In this document: in pieces, positions 55,770 to 64,000 of the stretch | Position numbering within the stretch: position 1 is the stretch's first letter | Layout: the number at the start of each line of letters is the position of its first letter | NCBI GenBank assembly: GCA_913048385.1 | Contig: CAJWVZ010000015.1 | Span: 1 to 64,000, forward strand | Direction: 5' to 3' | Length of the DNA stretch: 64,000 bases | DNA from: an uncultured Gammaproteobacteria bacterium | GTDB taxonomy: Bacteria; Pseudomonadota; Gammaproteobacteria; Pseudomonadales; Pseudohongiellaceae | Made by a program: the position numbers and the translations under genes | Notes under the pieces: model-generated | What the model saw: the letters and a program-made list of their open reading frames with translations, nothing else | What the model was told of the DNA's origin: nothing | Databases searched by the model: none

Positions 55770-56747
55770 CTAGAGGATGCCCAGTGTAATTATGTTGAGC
55801 CAAGACCTCTCGTTGGTTTCTGACTGCGTCTGAGTATCGATAATTTGTTGACTACCTGAATTCGCGGGACGTTGCGTTGGAGCTAAAGGCGGGTCAATAC
55901 GATTATCCCCCAGTAAGCCAAAGCTCATGGTGTAGAGCAATGAGGGGTTCGTAATCTCTGTTCTCACGGAGAACTGGCCGTCTTCATTCAGGGACCCGTG
56001 TGTCGGATAGTTTTCTTGGAGAAGTGCCAGCGAAGTGTCAGCTAAATCGTTTAGGCCCAAGCGAAGGTAGCACTCCACCATAATAGCGATACCATCTGCG
56101 ACAGCAGGAGTACCCTGAAAATTTTCTACCACATATTGCCCTCTTCGCAATGCAGCGATATAGGCCTTCCGATCTAAGTAGTAATTTGCAACATGAATCT
56201 CGTAGCCTGCAAGATTATTGCGCAAAAAAACCATTCGTGCCCGAGCATCTATTGCATAAATGCTATCGGGATAAAGGGCTAGCATTTGCGCAAAATCTGA
56301 AAAGGACTCTTCGGCTCTTCCTGGATCTCTTTTTGTCTCGTCGATAGGAAGAAATCGGCTGAAGATACCGCCGCCCTCGCTGAAGGAGGATAGCCCTTTC
56401 ATGTAATATGCATAGTCAATGTTTTTGCTGTCTGGGTGCAAGCGTATAAATCGATCAGCAGCAGCGCGGGCAGCTTCGGTATCATTATTTTCATAATATG
56501 CATAGACAATCTCGATCTGAGCTTGTTCGGCAAATCTTCCAAATGGGAAGCGAGATTCTAAGGCTTGATATGTTGATATTGCACCCTGAATATTTCTGCT
56601 ATTGAGTTGTTCGAGTGCCCGTCTGTAAAACTGTTCTTCGCTGCTAAGGCCACGGAATTCATCCTCATCCTCGCCGCCTGAAAAAAGACCGCAAGAGGAA
56701 AGAACAAATGTGAGTAAGAGGAGATATATGAATCGCCTAAAAATCAT
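55770..56747 (-). CDS. bamD: Outer membrane protein assembly factor BamD
   Basis: Lipoprotein of 325 residues. The signal peptide ends LSSCG, a lipobox (cysteine at about 19). TPR repeats follow ([34 protein letters not shown] and [22 protein letters not shown]). It is essential for folding beta-barrel proteins with BamA. E. coli BamD has about 245 residues; here a C-terminal tail of about 80 residues, rich in N, Q, S and T, is added. It is divergent from rluD, as in Pseudomonas. Confidence 0.93.
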   Translation of the reverse strand: MIFRRFIYLLLLTFVLSSCGLFSGGEDEDEFRGLSSEEQFYRRALEQLNSRNIQGAISTYQALESRFPFGRFAEQAQIEIVYAYYENNDTEAARAAADRFIRLHPDSKNIDYAYYMKGLSSFSEGGGIFSRFLPIDETKRDPGRAEESFSDFAQMLALYPDSIYAIDARARMVFLRNNLAGYEIHVANYYLDRKAYIAALRRGQYVVENFQGTPAVADGIAIMVECYLRLGLNDLADTSLALLQENYPTHGSLNEDGQFSVRTEITNPSLLYTMSFGLLGDNRIDPPLAPTQRPANSGSQQIIDTQTQSETNERSWLNIITLGIL

Positions 56748-56937
56748 AAGTTACTACAATAATTATTGAAATATTTATGTATCGAAATCCGAAACAGGGG
56801 CATTATTTAACCACAATGAGTATCATAAGCCTAACGATAGATAAGCGAGCATTTGTGTTTTTTATATTATACTTCAGATAAGTTGGTGTTAAAAATAAGT
56901 TTTTTTATAAGTGGATTTTTTTCAAAATCAGATTTTT

Positions 56938-57903
56938 ATGACTAAAATTATTTTAGAAGCTGTAGTTTCAGAAGAGGGTGCAAAAAGAAGACTCGATCAA
57001 GTGGCTGCGTCGTTGTTTTCAGAGCACTCTCGTGCTCGACTTCAGGAATGGATCAAAGCTGGATTTCTTACAGTTAACGGCCAAAAGCGTCGGCCAAAAG
57101 ACTTGGTCTCCCTTGGAGACCGCTTGATTGTAAGCGCTGAAATTCAAGAATCAGGGGAGTGGGAATCTGAAAAAATGTTGTTAGATATAGTCTATGAAGA
57201 CGAGTCGCTTATTGTGGTAAACAAGGCAAAAAATCTAGTGGTTCATCCTGCAGTCGGGCATCGTCAAGGAACGTTACTAAACGGGCTATTGCATCATTGT
57301 CCTGACTTACGACAGGTTCCGCGCGCAGGGATTATTCATCGGTTGGACAAGGACACAACGGGCCTTTTGATGGTGGCGAAGACGCTTGCAGCGCATACGG
57401 ACTTGGTCGCAAAGTTAGCTAGGAGAGAGGTTTCACGAGAGTATGAAGCGGTAGCCTGCGGAGTCTTAACCGGCGGTGGAACAATCAATTTACCGTTAGG
57501 TCGCCATCCTGTTAACCGAAAGAAACGTGCGGTTTCAGAAAGTGGGCAAGAGGCTATTACTCATTATAAAGTGTTAAAGAGATTTCGTTCACATACTCAT
57601 ATTTTGATTAAACTGGAGACGGGGCGCACTCACCAAATCAGAGTTCATATGAGTTATAAAAGTTACCCCCTTGTTGGTGATCAACTATACGGAGCACGTC
57701 TATCAATCCCTGCAGGATGTGAGTTGTCCTTAGCGGAGAGTCTTAAGAGTTTTCAGCGGCAAGCTTTGCATGCTCGACGTCTTGGTGTTAGCCATCCTGA
57801 CACCAAGGAAACTATGCATTGGGAGGCCGATCTTCCGACTGACATCAAGTTTCTTTTAGGTAAGTTAGAAGAGGATTCCTTCATGGAGCGGTCTGATGCA
57901 TAA
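56938..57903 (+). CDS. rluD: 23S rRNA pseudouridine synthase RluD
   Basis: Product of 321 residues. An N-terminal S4 domain (RLDQVAASLFSEHSRARLQEWIK) is followed by the RluA-type catalytic domain with the Asp motif HRLDKDTTGLL and later LETGRTHQIRVHM. It makes pseudouridines 1911, 1915 and 1917 in helix 69; rlmH in this window methylates one of them. The frame is open to a GTG at 56911, but ATG at 56938 gives the common start. It overlaps pgeF by 8 bases. Confidence 0.95.
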   Translation: MTKIILEAVVSEEGAKRRLDQVAASLFSEHSRARLQEWIKAGFLTVNGQKRRPKDLVSLGDRLIVSAEIQESGEWESEKMLLDIVYEDESLIVVNKAKNLVVHPAVGHRQGTLLNGLLHHCPDLRQVPRAGIIHRLDKDTTGLLMVAKTLAAHTDLVAKLARREVSREYEAVACGVLTGGGTINLPLGRHPVNRKKRAVSESGQEAITHYKVLKRFRSHTHILIKLETGRTHQIRVHMSYKSYPLVGDQLYGARLSIPAGCELSLAESLKSFQRQALHARRLGVSHPDTKETMHWEADLPTDIKFLLGKLEEDSFMERSDA

Positions 57904-58672
57904 AAAGCTAAAAAAGCCTCCCTTTCTCATACCTGATTGGAAGGTAAGCGAGCTTGTTGGTGCGGCGGTAACCACGCGTGAAAACGGCTTTAGTATGAAT
58001 GAATTTGCTAATTTTAATTTAGCAACTCATGCTGGAGTAGATTTGTGTGTTTTAGAAAAAAACCGAATTGAAATAAAATCATGGTTTGACTCCGGTCTTC
58101 AATGGCAATGGTTAAATCAGGTCCACGGGAATAATGCTGTGCGGGTTTCAGAGGCGAGCAAGAGTATTATCGCGGATGCGGCAGTTACTGACCAACGAGG
58201 ATTAGTTTGTTGTGTTCTTACGGCGGACTGCTTGCCTGTTTTTTTTGCAGCAAAAGATGGGTCTGAAGTGGGATTAGCTCACGCTGGATGGAGAGGACTG
58301 TCTGCAGGAATCTTGGAGGCAACGCTTTTAAAATTCAACGCAGCGCGGGAAAACATTCAGGTTTGGATTGGTCCGGGTATTGGGCAATGTCATTTTGAAG
58401 TGGGGTCAGATGTTAGGGATTCTTTTTTGCAGGGCCAGTCGATAAATCAGATTGAAAAACTGGACTCTTCTTTTCAGAGAATTGCGAACGCCCCTCAAAA
58501 GTTTTTGTGCAATCTGCGGTCGCTGGCAGCACATACACTGAATCGATTGGGTGTAACAGAAGTTTCTGGTGGAGATTTCTGTACTTATTGTGACGAAGAT
58601 AGGTTTTACTCCTATAGAAGAGATTCTCAATGCGGACGAATGTTAAGTATGATTTACAAAAAAAATCTTTAG
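57896..58672 (+). CDS. pgeF: Purine nucleoside phosphorylase/polyphenol oxidase family protein (YfiH/PgeF)
   Basis: Product of 258 residues of the DUF152/laccase-domain family. LTADCLPVFFA, GLAHAGWRGLSAG and IGPGIGQCHFEVG are the signature motifs with the zinc-binding Cys and His. Family members remove wrongly incorporated L-Ser from UDP-MurNAc or act on purine nucleosides. The start overlaps rluD by 8 bases. rluD-pgeF-clpB is a conserved order in gammaproteobacteria. Confidence 0.93.
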   Translation: MHKKLKKPPFLIPDWKVSELVGAAVTTRENGFSMNEFANFNLATHAGVDLCVLEKNRIEIKSWFDSGLQWQWLNQVHGNNAVRVSEASKSIIADAAVTDQRGLVCCVLTADCLPVFFAAKDGSEVGLAHAGWRGLSAGILEATLLKFNAARENIQVWIGPGIGQCHFEVGSDVRDSFLQGQSINQIEKLDSSFQRIANAPQKFLCNLRSLAAHTLNRLGVTEVSGGDFCTYCDEDRFYSYRRDSQCGRMLSMIYKKNL

Positions 58673-58694
58673 GTTGTATTTTTGACCAATGCTT

Positions 58695-58721
58695 CTTGAA
58701 AATTATCTTTTAGCCCCGACT
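58695..58721 (+). promoter_or_regulatory. Sigma-32-like promoter of clpB
   Basis: CTTGAAA at 58695-58701 is a perfect sigma-32 -35 box; CCCCGACT at 58714-58721 follows after 12 bases and keeps the CCCC core of the -10 box (consensus CCCCATNT). The site lies 70 bases upstream of the clpB ATG and would make clpB heat-inducible apart from rluD-pgeF. Confidence 0.65.
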
Positions 58722-58790
58722 AAGTACATTATCTAAAACCAATTATTGTTTTTTAGTTAATCGGAAATCGTTAAAAGTTGGGAAAACTTC

Positions 58791-61370
58791 ATGCAAATAG
58801 AAAAGCTTTCAAATGAATTACAACAAGGGCTTTCTGAAGGGCAGTCATTGGCTGTTGTGGAGGAACATGCTTCTATCATGCCAGCACATCTCTTATTGGC
58901 CATGCTCGAGAAGCCAAACGGGACAGCGAAGTCAATTTTAAGCCAAACAGGATTTAATTTAAGTGGCTTAAAAAAAGGTTTGATTGAATTAATCGATGGC
59001 CTGCCTAAGGTAAAGGATAATCAAGGTGCGATTTCAATTGCACCTGAGTTGCTCCAAATGCTGAACAGGGCAGAGAAAATATGTAGTAAAAAGAATCAAG
59101 GTGTCGTGGGCTGTGACGCACTTTTATTGGCTGCTATGACTGACTCCGGGTCACTCGGCAAGCTCCTCAATAGTTTCGGCGTCTCAGAAAAAGCTTTGGA
59201 GACTGCTGTTGAAAACTCTTGGGGCACAATCGAGTCGAGCGAGGATATCCGCTCGTTAGATGAATATTGTACCGACTTCACGTTATTAGCTTTAGATGGA
59301 AAGTTAGACCCTGTTATAGGACGGGATTTAGAAATAAGAAGAACGATTCAGGTACTCCAACGTCGCACAAAAAATAATCCTGTTCTTATTGGCGAGCCGG
59401 GAGTTGGGAAAACGGCAATTATAGAGGGTTTGGCACAGAGGATTGTGAATAATGAAGTTCCAGAGGGCCTTCGAGATAAAAAAGTCCTTGCTTTAGATAT
59501 GAGTTCGCTTATTGCCGGCGCTAAGTTTAGGGGAGAGTTTGAGGAGAGGCTGAAGAAGGTATTGAATGAAGTCGAAAGACAATCTGGGGAAATAATTTTA
59601 TTTATTGACGAAATGCATACTATTGTCGGCGCGGGTAAGAGCGAGGGAGCGATGGATGCGGGGAATATGTTAAAGCCAGCCTTGGCTCGTGGCGCTCTGC
59701 GTTGTGTTGGGGCAACAACACTCGACGAATATCGGGAGCATATTGAAAAAGATGCGGCGTTGGAACGAAGGTTTCAAAAAATATTAATAGAAGAGCCAAA
59801 TAGTGAGGATTCAATCGCTATTTTGCGTGGGTTAAAAGAACGTTATGAAGTGCATCATGGAGTGGAAATTACCGATTCGGCCCTAATAGCTGCTGCCCAA
59901 CTGTCGGAGCGCTATCTAGCAGACAGACAGTTACCCGACAAGGCAATTGACTTAATTGATGAGGCAGCCAGTCTGGTCCGAATAGAGATTGATTCGAAGC
60001 CAGTGGAATTGGATCAGCTTGAGAGAAAGTTAATCCAGTTCAAGATTGAGCGAGAGGCAATAAGTGTTGGTGATGACCCTGCGGCTGAAACACGGGGAAA
60101 AGTACTTAGCGAAGAAATACAAGTCTTACAGTCAGAACTTGAAGGTCTTGAAAAAATCTGGAACTCTGAGAAAGCTGAGCTTGCTAATATTCAGAGTTTG
60201 AAAAGTTCACTCGAAAAGGCTCGAATTGAAATTGAGTCTCTTAGAAGAACTGGAGATTTAGCCCGTATTTCGGAACTGCAATATGGAATAATACCGTCAC
60301 TTGAAGCTGATCTAATAGTTGCATCCGAGGCTGATAACGTTGAAAAGAAGCTATTTAGAAATAGAGTTACAGAAGCAGAGGTTGCAGATGTTTTAGCTCG
60401 CTCTACCGGTATTCCAGTCAGTAAAATGCTGGAGGGTGATCGCGAGAAGCTTCTTCAAATGGAGGAAATTTTAGGTGAAAGGGTCGTCGGGCAGAGCGAA
60501 GCAGTAAGCGCAGTATCTAATGCAGTTCGGCGCTCAAGGACTGGTTTGTCGGATCCAACTAAACCGAACGGGTCGTTCCTTTTTCTTGGTGGTACCGGGG
60601 TCGGTAAAACAGAGTTATGTAAAGCATTGACTGAATTTCTCTTTGCTACAGAAGATGCCATGCTGCGTGTGGATATGTCCGAATTTATGGAGCAGCATTC
60701 GGTGTCAAGACTCATCGGAGCGCCGCCAGGTTATATCGGACATGATCAAGGAGGGTACCTTACTGAAGCTGTGAGGAGGCGGCCCTACTCAGTTTTGCTT
60801 TTGGACGAAATAGAGAAAGCGCATCCGGAAGTCTTAAATATTCTGCTTCAAGTTTTAGATGAAGGCCGTTTGACAGATGCTCGTGGTAGGACTGTGAATT
60901 TTCGGAACACTGTTGTAGTGATGACCTCAAACTTGGGAAGTGACTTGATACAAGAGTCTATTGCAGATGAAAAAGAGGGTGTCTCAAAATTAGATTCGGC
61001 CCGAGGTCAGATAATACAGTTAGTAACAAAACACTTCTCGCCAGAATTCGTAAATAGAATTGATGAATCCATCCTGTTCCATCCACTAACTATTAGTCAG
61101 GTAAAGCAGATAGTAAACATTCATTTTCAAACGCTTGAGAAGAGGCTTGAGGAGCTTGGAGTTTCGGCTATGATCGGTCCTGGGGTCGCCGAAAAAATTT
61201 CCGAGATAGGTTTCGATCCTGTTTTTGGAGCGCGCCCTTTGCAACGAATCATTCAAAGTAGCATCGAGAACCCTCTATCCGAGATGTTGTTGAAACTGTC
61301 TTTAAAGTCGCAACAAAAAATCCATATTGAACTCGGCGAAGGGCAAAATTTATGTTTTCGTGTTGCTTAG
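58791..61370 (+). CDS. clpB: ATP-dependent chaperone ClpB
   Basis: Disaggregase of 859 residues, standard length. The N-terminal domain ([11 protein letters not shown]) is followed by AAA1 with Walker A at 201-208 (GEPGVGKT), the coiled-coil M domain (about 410-520), and AAA2 with Walker A 600-607 (GGTGVGKT). [22 protein letters not shown] and FRGEFEERL are typical of ClpB. It works with DnaK to recover aggregated proteins. Its N-terminal domain begins [10 protein letters not shown], slightly unusual but complete. A sigma-32 box precedes it. Confidence 0.97.
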   Translation: MQIEKLSNELQQGLSEGQSLAVVEEHASIMPAHLLLAMLEKPNGTAKSILSQTGFNLSGLKKGLIELIDGLPKVKDNQGAISIAPELLQMLNRAEKICSKKNQGVVGCDALLLAAMTDSGSLGKLLNSFGVSEKALETAVENSWGTIESSEDIRSLDEYCTDFTLLALDGKLDPVIGRDLEIRRTIQVLQRRTKNNPVLIGEPGVGKTAIIEGLAQRIVNNEVPEGLRDKKVLALDMSSLIAGAKFRGEFEERLKKVLNEVERQSGEIILFIDEMHTIVGAGKSEGAMDAGNMLKPALARGALRCVGATTLDEYREHIEKDAALERRFQKILIEEPNSEDSIAILRGLKERYEVHHGVEITDSALIAAAQLSERYLADRQLPDKAIDLIDEAASLVRIEIDSKPVELDQLERKLIQFKIEREAISVGDDPAAETRGKVLSEEIQVLQSELEGLEKIWNSEKAELANIQSLKSSLEKARIEIESLRRTGDLARISELQYGIIPSLEADLIVASEADNVEKKLFRNRVTEAEVADVLARSTGIPVSKMLEGDREKLLQMEEILGERVVGQSEAVSAVSNAVRRSRTGLSDPTKPNGSFLFLGGTGVGKTELCKALTEFLFATEDAMLRVDMSEFMEQHSVSRLIGAPPGYIGHDQGGYLTEAVRRRPYSVLLLDEIEKAHPEVLNILLQVLDEGRLTDARGRTVNFRNTVVVMTSNLGSDLIQESIADEKEGVSKLDSARGQIIQLVTKHFSPEFVNRIDESILFHPLTISQVKQIVNIHFQTLEKRLEELGVSAMIGPGVAEKISEIGFDPVFGARPLQRIIQSSIENPLSEMLLKLSLKSQQKIHIELGEGQNLCFRVA

Positions 61371-61796
61371 TGTCTTGAATCTTAATTATAGGTTATCAAT
61401 CGAATAACTTGACAAATGATTTGGGAATGTCAAAATTCCGTCACATAAAGCTGTTTCGAGAACTGGCCGAACCCTCCTCAAGCAGCAGTCTGCAGGCCGC
61501 ATCCGGCCGAGATGTAGGCAGGGGCGGTGTACATCACCACCAACGCGGTTTCGAAGCTTTTTACCGATCACGTTTAGACTTCGTAGGCCGACACAATAAA
61601 TGTTTTTATGATTTATCGCCAGGACCCGAATTCGTCGCCGAAGGGCCCGGCGACGCAGTGGGAATTTTATGGTTCGGCTAAATGTTGAGTTCTTTGGCAC
61701 CGAAGCGCTCGAATTTTTCCTGAAATCTGAGAAGGATTTCGCGGACGTATTTGCAATAGTGATGATGTTATAACAAGCGCAGTAGAGGCCAAAATA
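61371..61796 (+). promoter_or_regulatory. Long structured leader region of ilvI (candidate cis-regulatory RNA)
   Basis: A 426-base gap without a convincing gene. TTGACA at 61409-61414 could be a -35 box (the -10 hexamer AAAATT is poor), and the same bases form an inverted repeat with TGTCAA at 61428-61433. From 61441 to 61560 and 61621 to 61680 the sequence is about 57-60% G+C by hand count (34, 35 and 36 of 60 bases), above its surroundings. Hairpins include GGCCG/CGGCC (61495-61508) and a perfect 8-bp stem CGTCGCCG/CGGCGACG (61633-61655). No run of Leu, Ile or Val codons is seen, so a classical leader peptide is unlikely. By position it may correspond to the ilvB-OMG RNA motif reported from oligotrophic marine gammaproteobacteria; this needs a covariance search. 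Confidence 0.5.
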
Positions 61797-63527
61797 GTGG
61801 ACCAAATTTCAGGTGGGGAAATGCTCGTAAGAGCTCTGCATGATGCAGAGGTGGATTTAATATTTGGTTATCCCGGTGGGGCAGTGCTGCACATATACGA
61901 TGCCATTTTCCAGCAGGATAAAATTGAACACATTCTTGTCCGACATGAACAGGCGGCTACTCACGCTGCTGACGGTTATGCTCGAGCGACTGGTAAGCCG
62001 GGAGTAGTGCTGGTCACCTCTGGGCCAGGCGCAACAAACGCGATCACAGGAATTGCTACCGCGTATATGGATTCAATACCCATGATTGTTCTGTCAGGAC
62101 AAGTGGAGAGCCGTTTAATTGGCACAGATGGATTTCAAGAAACTGACATGATTGGTATTTCACGCCCAATTGTTAAACATAGTTTTATCGTTCGGACACC
62201 GACAGATATTCCAGTGATGATTGCAAAAGCGTTTCATATTGCGACCACTGGCCGTCCCGGGCCTGTGGTTATAGATATTCCGAAAGATACAACTGACCCA
62301 AAAGTCACGTTTCCCTATATTTATCCCACAGATACTGTAATGAGATCTTATGCGGTTCCTGGCAAAGGGCACACTGGCCAGATAAAGAAAGCAGTGGATG
62401 CGTTGGTGGGTGCTGCCAGACCAATGATTTATGCCGGTGGTGGCGTGATTCAAGGAGAGGCCTCAGACGCTCTAACTGAGTTAACAAAACTATTAGGGTT
62501 TCCAATTACCAATACACTAATGGGATTGGGCGCATACCCTGCGTCTGATGAGCAATTTCTTGGAATGTTAGGAATGCATGGGACGTATGAAGCAAATATG
62601 TCAATGCATCACTGTGACGTTTTGTTGGGAATCGGAGTGCGCTTTGATGACAGAGTCACTAATTCTGATACGAGCAAGTTCTGTCCGGACGCAACTATAT
62701 TGCACATTGATATTGATCCCGCTTCAATATCTAAAACGGTGGTTGCAGATGTCCCAATTGTTGGCTCTGTTAGATTGGTGCTTGAGGAAATGATAGGGCT
62801 TGTAGAGGAGTCTAAGAGTAAAATCAACTCTGAGCTTCTGAATGATTGGTGGGCGCAAATAGAAAGTTGGCGGTTAAAAGATAGTCTTGGGGTGAAACCT
62901 TCGGAAGATGGGAAAGTCATAAAGCCACAGCAGGTAATTCAATCGCTTCATAGGGTTACTGCTGGAGACGCTTTTATAGCCACAGATGTAGGCCAGCATC
63001 AGATGTTTGCAGCTCAGTATTATGGCTTCGATAAGCCTCGCAGATGGATTAATTCTGGGGGTCTGGGAACTATGGGTTTCGGTTTTCCAGCAGCAATGGG
63101 AGTTCAACTTGCTTATCCTGACGCAGTTTCGGTGTGTGTTACGGGCGAGGGCAGTTTTCAAATGAATTTGCAGGAGTTCGCAACTTGCATGCAATACGAT
63201 TTACCGGTGAAGATAATATGCCTCAATAATCAAGCACTGGGTATGGTCAAACAGTGGCAGGACATGCAGTACAGTGGGCGCCACTCTCATTCCACTTATG
63301 CAGAGTCGCTTCCTGATTTTGTTCGGCTGGCAGAGTCTTATGGTCACGTCGGGATTCGGATCGAGAAGCTGGATGAACTTGATGAAAAGTTAAGTGCCGC
63401 TTTCGCGTTGAAAGATAGATTAGTTTTTGTCGATGTTATGGTTGACCCGGACGAGCATGTGTATCCGATGGCAATAAAGGGTGGGGCAATGAAAGATATG
63501 CTTTTGAGCAAGTCGGAGAGAACTTAA
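61797..63527 (+). CDS. ilvI: Acetolactate synthase large (catalytic) subunit
   Basis: Product of 576 residues. The catalytic Glu is in [17 protein letters not shown], the FAD-region segments follow, and the TPP-binding motif is [15 protein letters not shown] with [14 protein letters not shown]. It condenses pyruvate to acetolactate or acetohydroxybutyrate for valine, leucine and isoleucine. Start is GTG at 61797 with AGAGG eight bases upstream. It is one base from the ilvH ATG. The leader suggests RNA-level control. Confidence 0.96.
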   Translation: MDQISGGEMLVRALHDAEVDLIFGYPGGAVLHIYDAIFQQDKIEHILVRHEQAATHAADGYARATGKPGVVLVTSGPGATNAITGIATAYMDSIPMIVLSGQVESRLIGTDGFQETDMIGISRPIVKHSFIVRTPTDIPVMIAKAFHIATTGRPGPVVIDIPKDTTDPKVTFPYIYPTDTVMRSYAVPGKGHTGQIKKAVDALVGAARPMIYAGGGVIQGEASDALTELTKLLGFPITNTLMGLGAYPASDEQFLGMLGMHGTYEANMSMHHCDVLLGIGVRFDDRVTNSDTSKFCPDATILHIDIDPASISKTVVADVPIVGSVRLVLEEMIGLVEESKSKINSELLNDWWAQIESWRLKDSLGVKPSEDGKVIKPQQVIQSLHRVTAGDAFIATDVGQHQMFAAQYYGFDKPRRWINSGGLGTMGFGFPAAMGVQLAYPDAVSVCVTGEGSFQMNLQEFATCMQYDLPVKIICLNNQALGMVKQWQDMQYSGRHSHSTYAESLPDFVRLAESYGHVGIRIEKLDELDEKLSAAFALKDRLVFVDVMVDPDEHVYPMAIKGGAMKDMLLSKSERT

Positions 63528-63528
63528 G

Positions 63529-64000
63529 ATGCGGCATATTATTTCAGTACTTATGGAGAACGAACCAGGTGCCCTTTCTCGAGTGGTTGGGTTATTTTCT
63601 CAACGAAACTACAATATTGATTCTTTGACCGTCGCGCCGACAGACGAGAGTTCTCTCTCTCGCTTGACTCTCACGACTGAGGGTGACGATGCTAAAATTG
63701 AGCAAATCACTAAGCATTTGAACAAGCTCGTGGACGTGGTAAAACTTGTTGATCTTACTGATGGTGCTCACATCGAACGCGAGCTAATGTTGGTAAAAGT
63801 CAAGGCAAGCGGCAGTCAGCGTGAAGAAGTCCAACGATTAGTTGAGATATTTCGAGGTCAAATTGTAGACCTAACTGCGAATGTTTTCAGTATTCAGCTC
63901 GTTGGGACTGGAGATAAACTTGACGCTTTCGTGAGCGCACAAGCAGAGGGGTCTGTAATAGAGGTAGCCAGAACTGGCGTAACAGGCGTTTCTCGTGGAG
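63529..64000 (+). CDS. ilvH: Acetolactate synthase small (regulatory) subunit, cut by the window end
   Basis: The first 157 codons are present; the gene runs off the window. RHIISVLMENEPGALSRVVGLFSQRNYNIDSL is the N-terminal ACT domain with the valine-binding region, and ERELMLVKVKASGSQREEV opens the second domain. It raises activity of IlvI and gives valine feedback. It starts one base after the ilvI stop, indicating coupled translation. Confidence 0.96.
   Translation, partial: MRHIISVLMENEPGALSRVVGLFSQRNYNIDSLTVAPTDESSLSRLTLTTEGDDAKIEQITKHLNKLVDVVKLVDLTDGAHIERELMLVKVKASGSQREEVQRLVEIFRGQIVDLTANVFSIQLVGTGDKLDAFVSAQAEGSVIEVARTGVTGVSRG

Noticed and set aside
61409-61681. 90-codon plus-strand frame in the ilvI leader with Ser and His runs
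   Set aside because: It starts at a TTG that is part of the TTGACA box, has no ribosome-binding site, and the Ser/His runs do not fit branched-chain attenuation.
61386-61805. 139-codon minus-strand frame across the ilvI leader
   Set aside because: Arginine- and cysteine-rich translation without motif; explained by the GC-rich structured leader on the plus strand.

Overview
The window reads as chromosome of a free-living gammaproteobacterium, most likely a marine one. Three things point there. First, several gene blocks follow the order I know from Pseudomonas-type gammaproteobacteria: fxsA-groES-groEL; proA-nadD-rsfS-rlmH-mrdA-rodA-rlpA-dacA-ybeD-lipB-lipA converging on leuS-lptE-holA; miaB-phoH-ybeY-corC; and bamD divergent from rluD-pgeF-clpB. 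Second, a beta-ketoacyl synthase of the FabY type and sodium-coupled transporters (NhaC, NSS family) are present. Third, the GC-rich leader in front of ilvI resembles in position the ilvB-OMG candidate RNA described from oligotrophic marine gammaproteobacteria (a recalled association, not a search result). Base composition is moderate and the coding density is very high. I saw no insertion sequence, phage gene, integrase, CRISPR array or rRNA. There is one tRNA (Leu, UAG).

Layout. 1-3100: the end of a 2-oxoacid dehydrogenase E2 gene, yajQ, an AmpG-type permease, an alkyltransferase-like protein and fxsA. 3180-5370: groES-groEL with a sigma-32 promoter and a terminator-shaped hairpin in the leader. 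5385-11300: a PuuD-like membrane protein, a coiled-coil membrane protein, two enoyl-CoA hydratase paralogues, tRNA-Leu, a MotA/ExbB-like membrane protein, and a VWA/J-domain pair. 11500-15800: class I fumarase, FabY and an M15 peptidase. 16100-22200: HPF, DUF1244, greB, the serA-serC-dinB operon, an MBL hydrolase and a GIY-YIG protein. 22200-34450: nhaC, then the long co-directional block proA to lipA for proline, NAD, ribosome silencing, cell-wall elongation and lipoylation.

34480-40520 is a 6-kb block between lipA and holA that does not belong to the ancestral cluster: a membrane protein, a sterol-desaturase-family enzyme, a YegD-like Hsp70, a secreted cyclophilin and an NSS transporter. 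40600-48650 carries holA, lptE, leuS, corC, ybeY, phoH and miaB on the minus strand; lnt, usually next to corC, is missing. 48890-55750 holds a DUF1820 protein, the SrkA kinase, a TlpA-like thioredoxin, a delta-9 desaturase, slyX, a membrane-anchored cold-shock-domain protein, a TSUP permease and nadE. 55770-61370 holds bamD, rluD, pgeF and clpB (with a sigma-32 promoter). 61371-64000 is the ilv leader, ilvI and the start of ilvH, which is cut by the window end.

Most genes are housekeeping. Nothing in the window is clearly a new defence or biosynthetic system. The observations most worth a second look are the structured ilvI leader, the terminator-like hairpin between the groES promoter and groES, the internally duplicated MotA-like protein, the VWA/J-domain pair, the 6-kb inserted block and the missing lnt.
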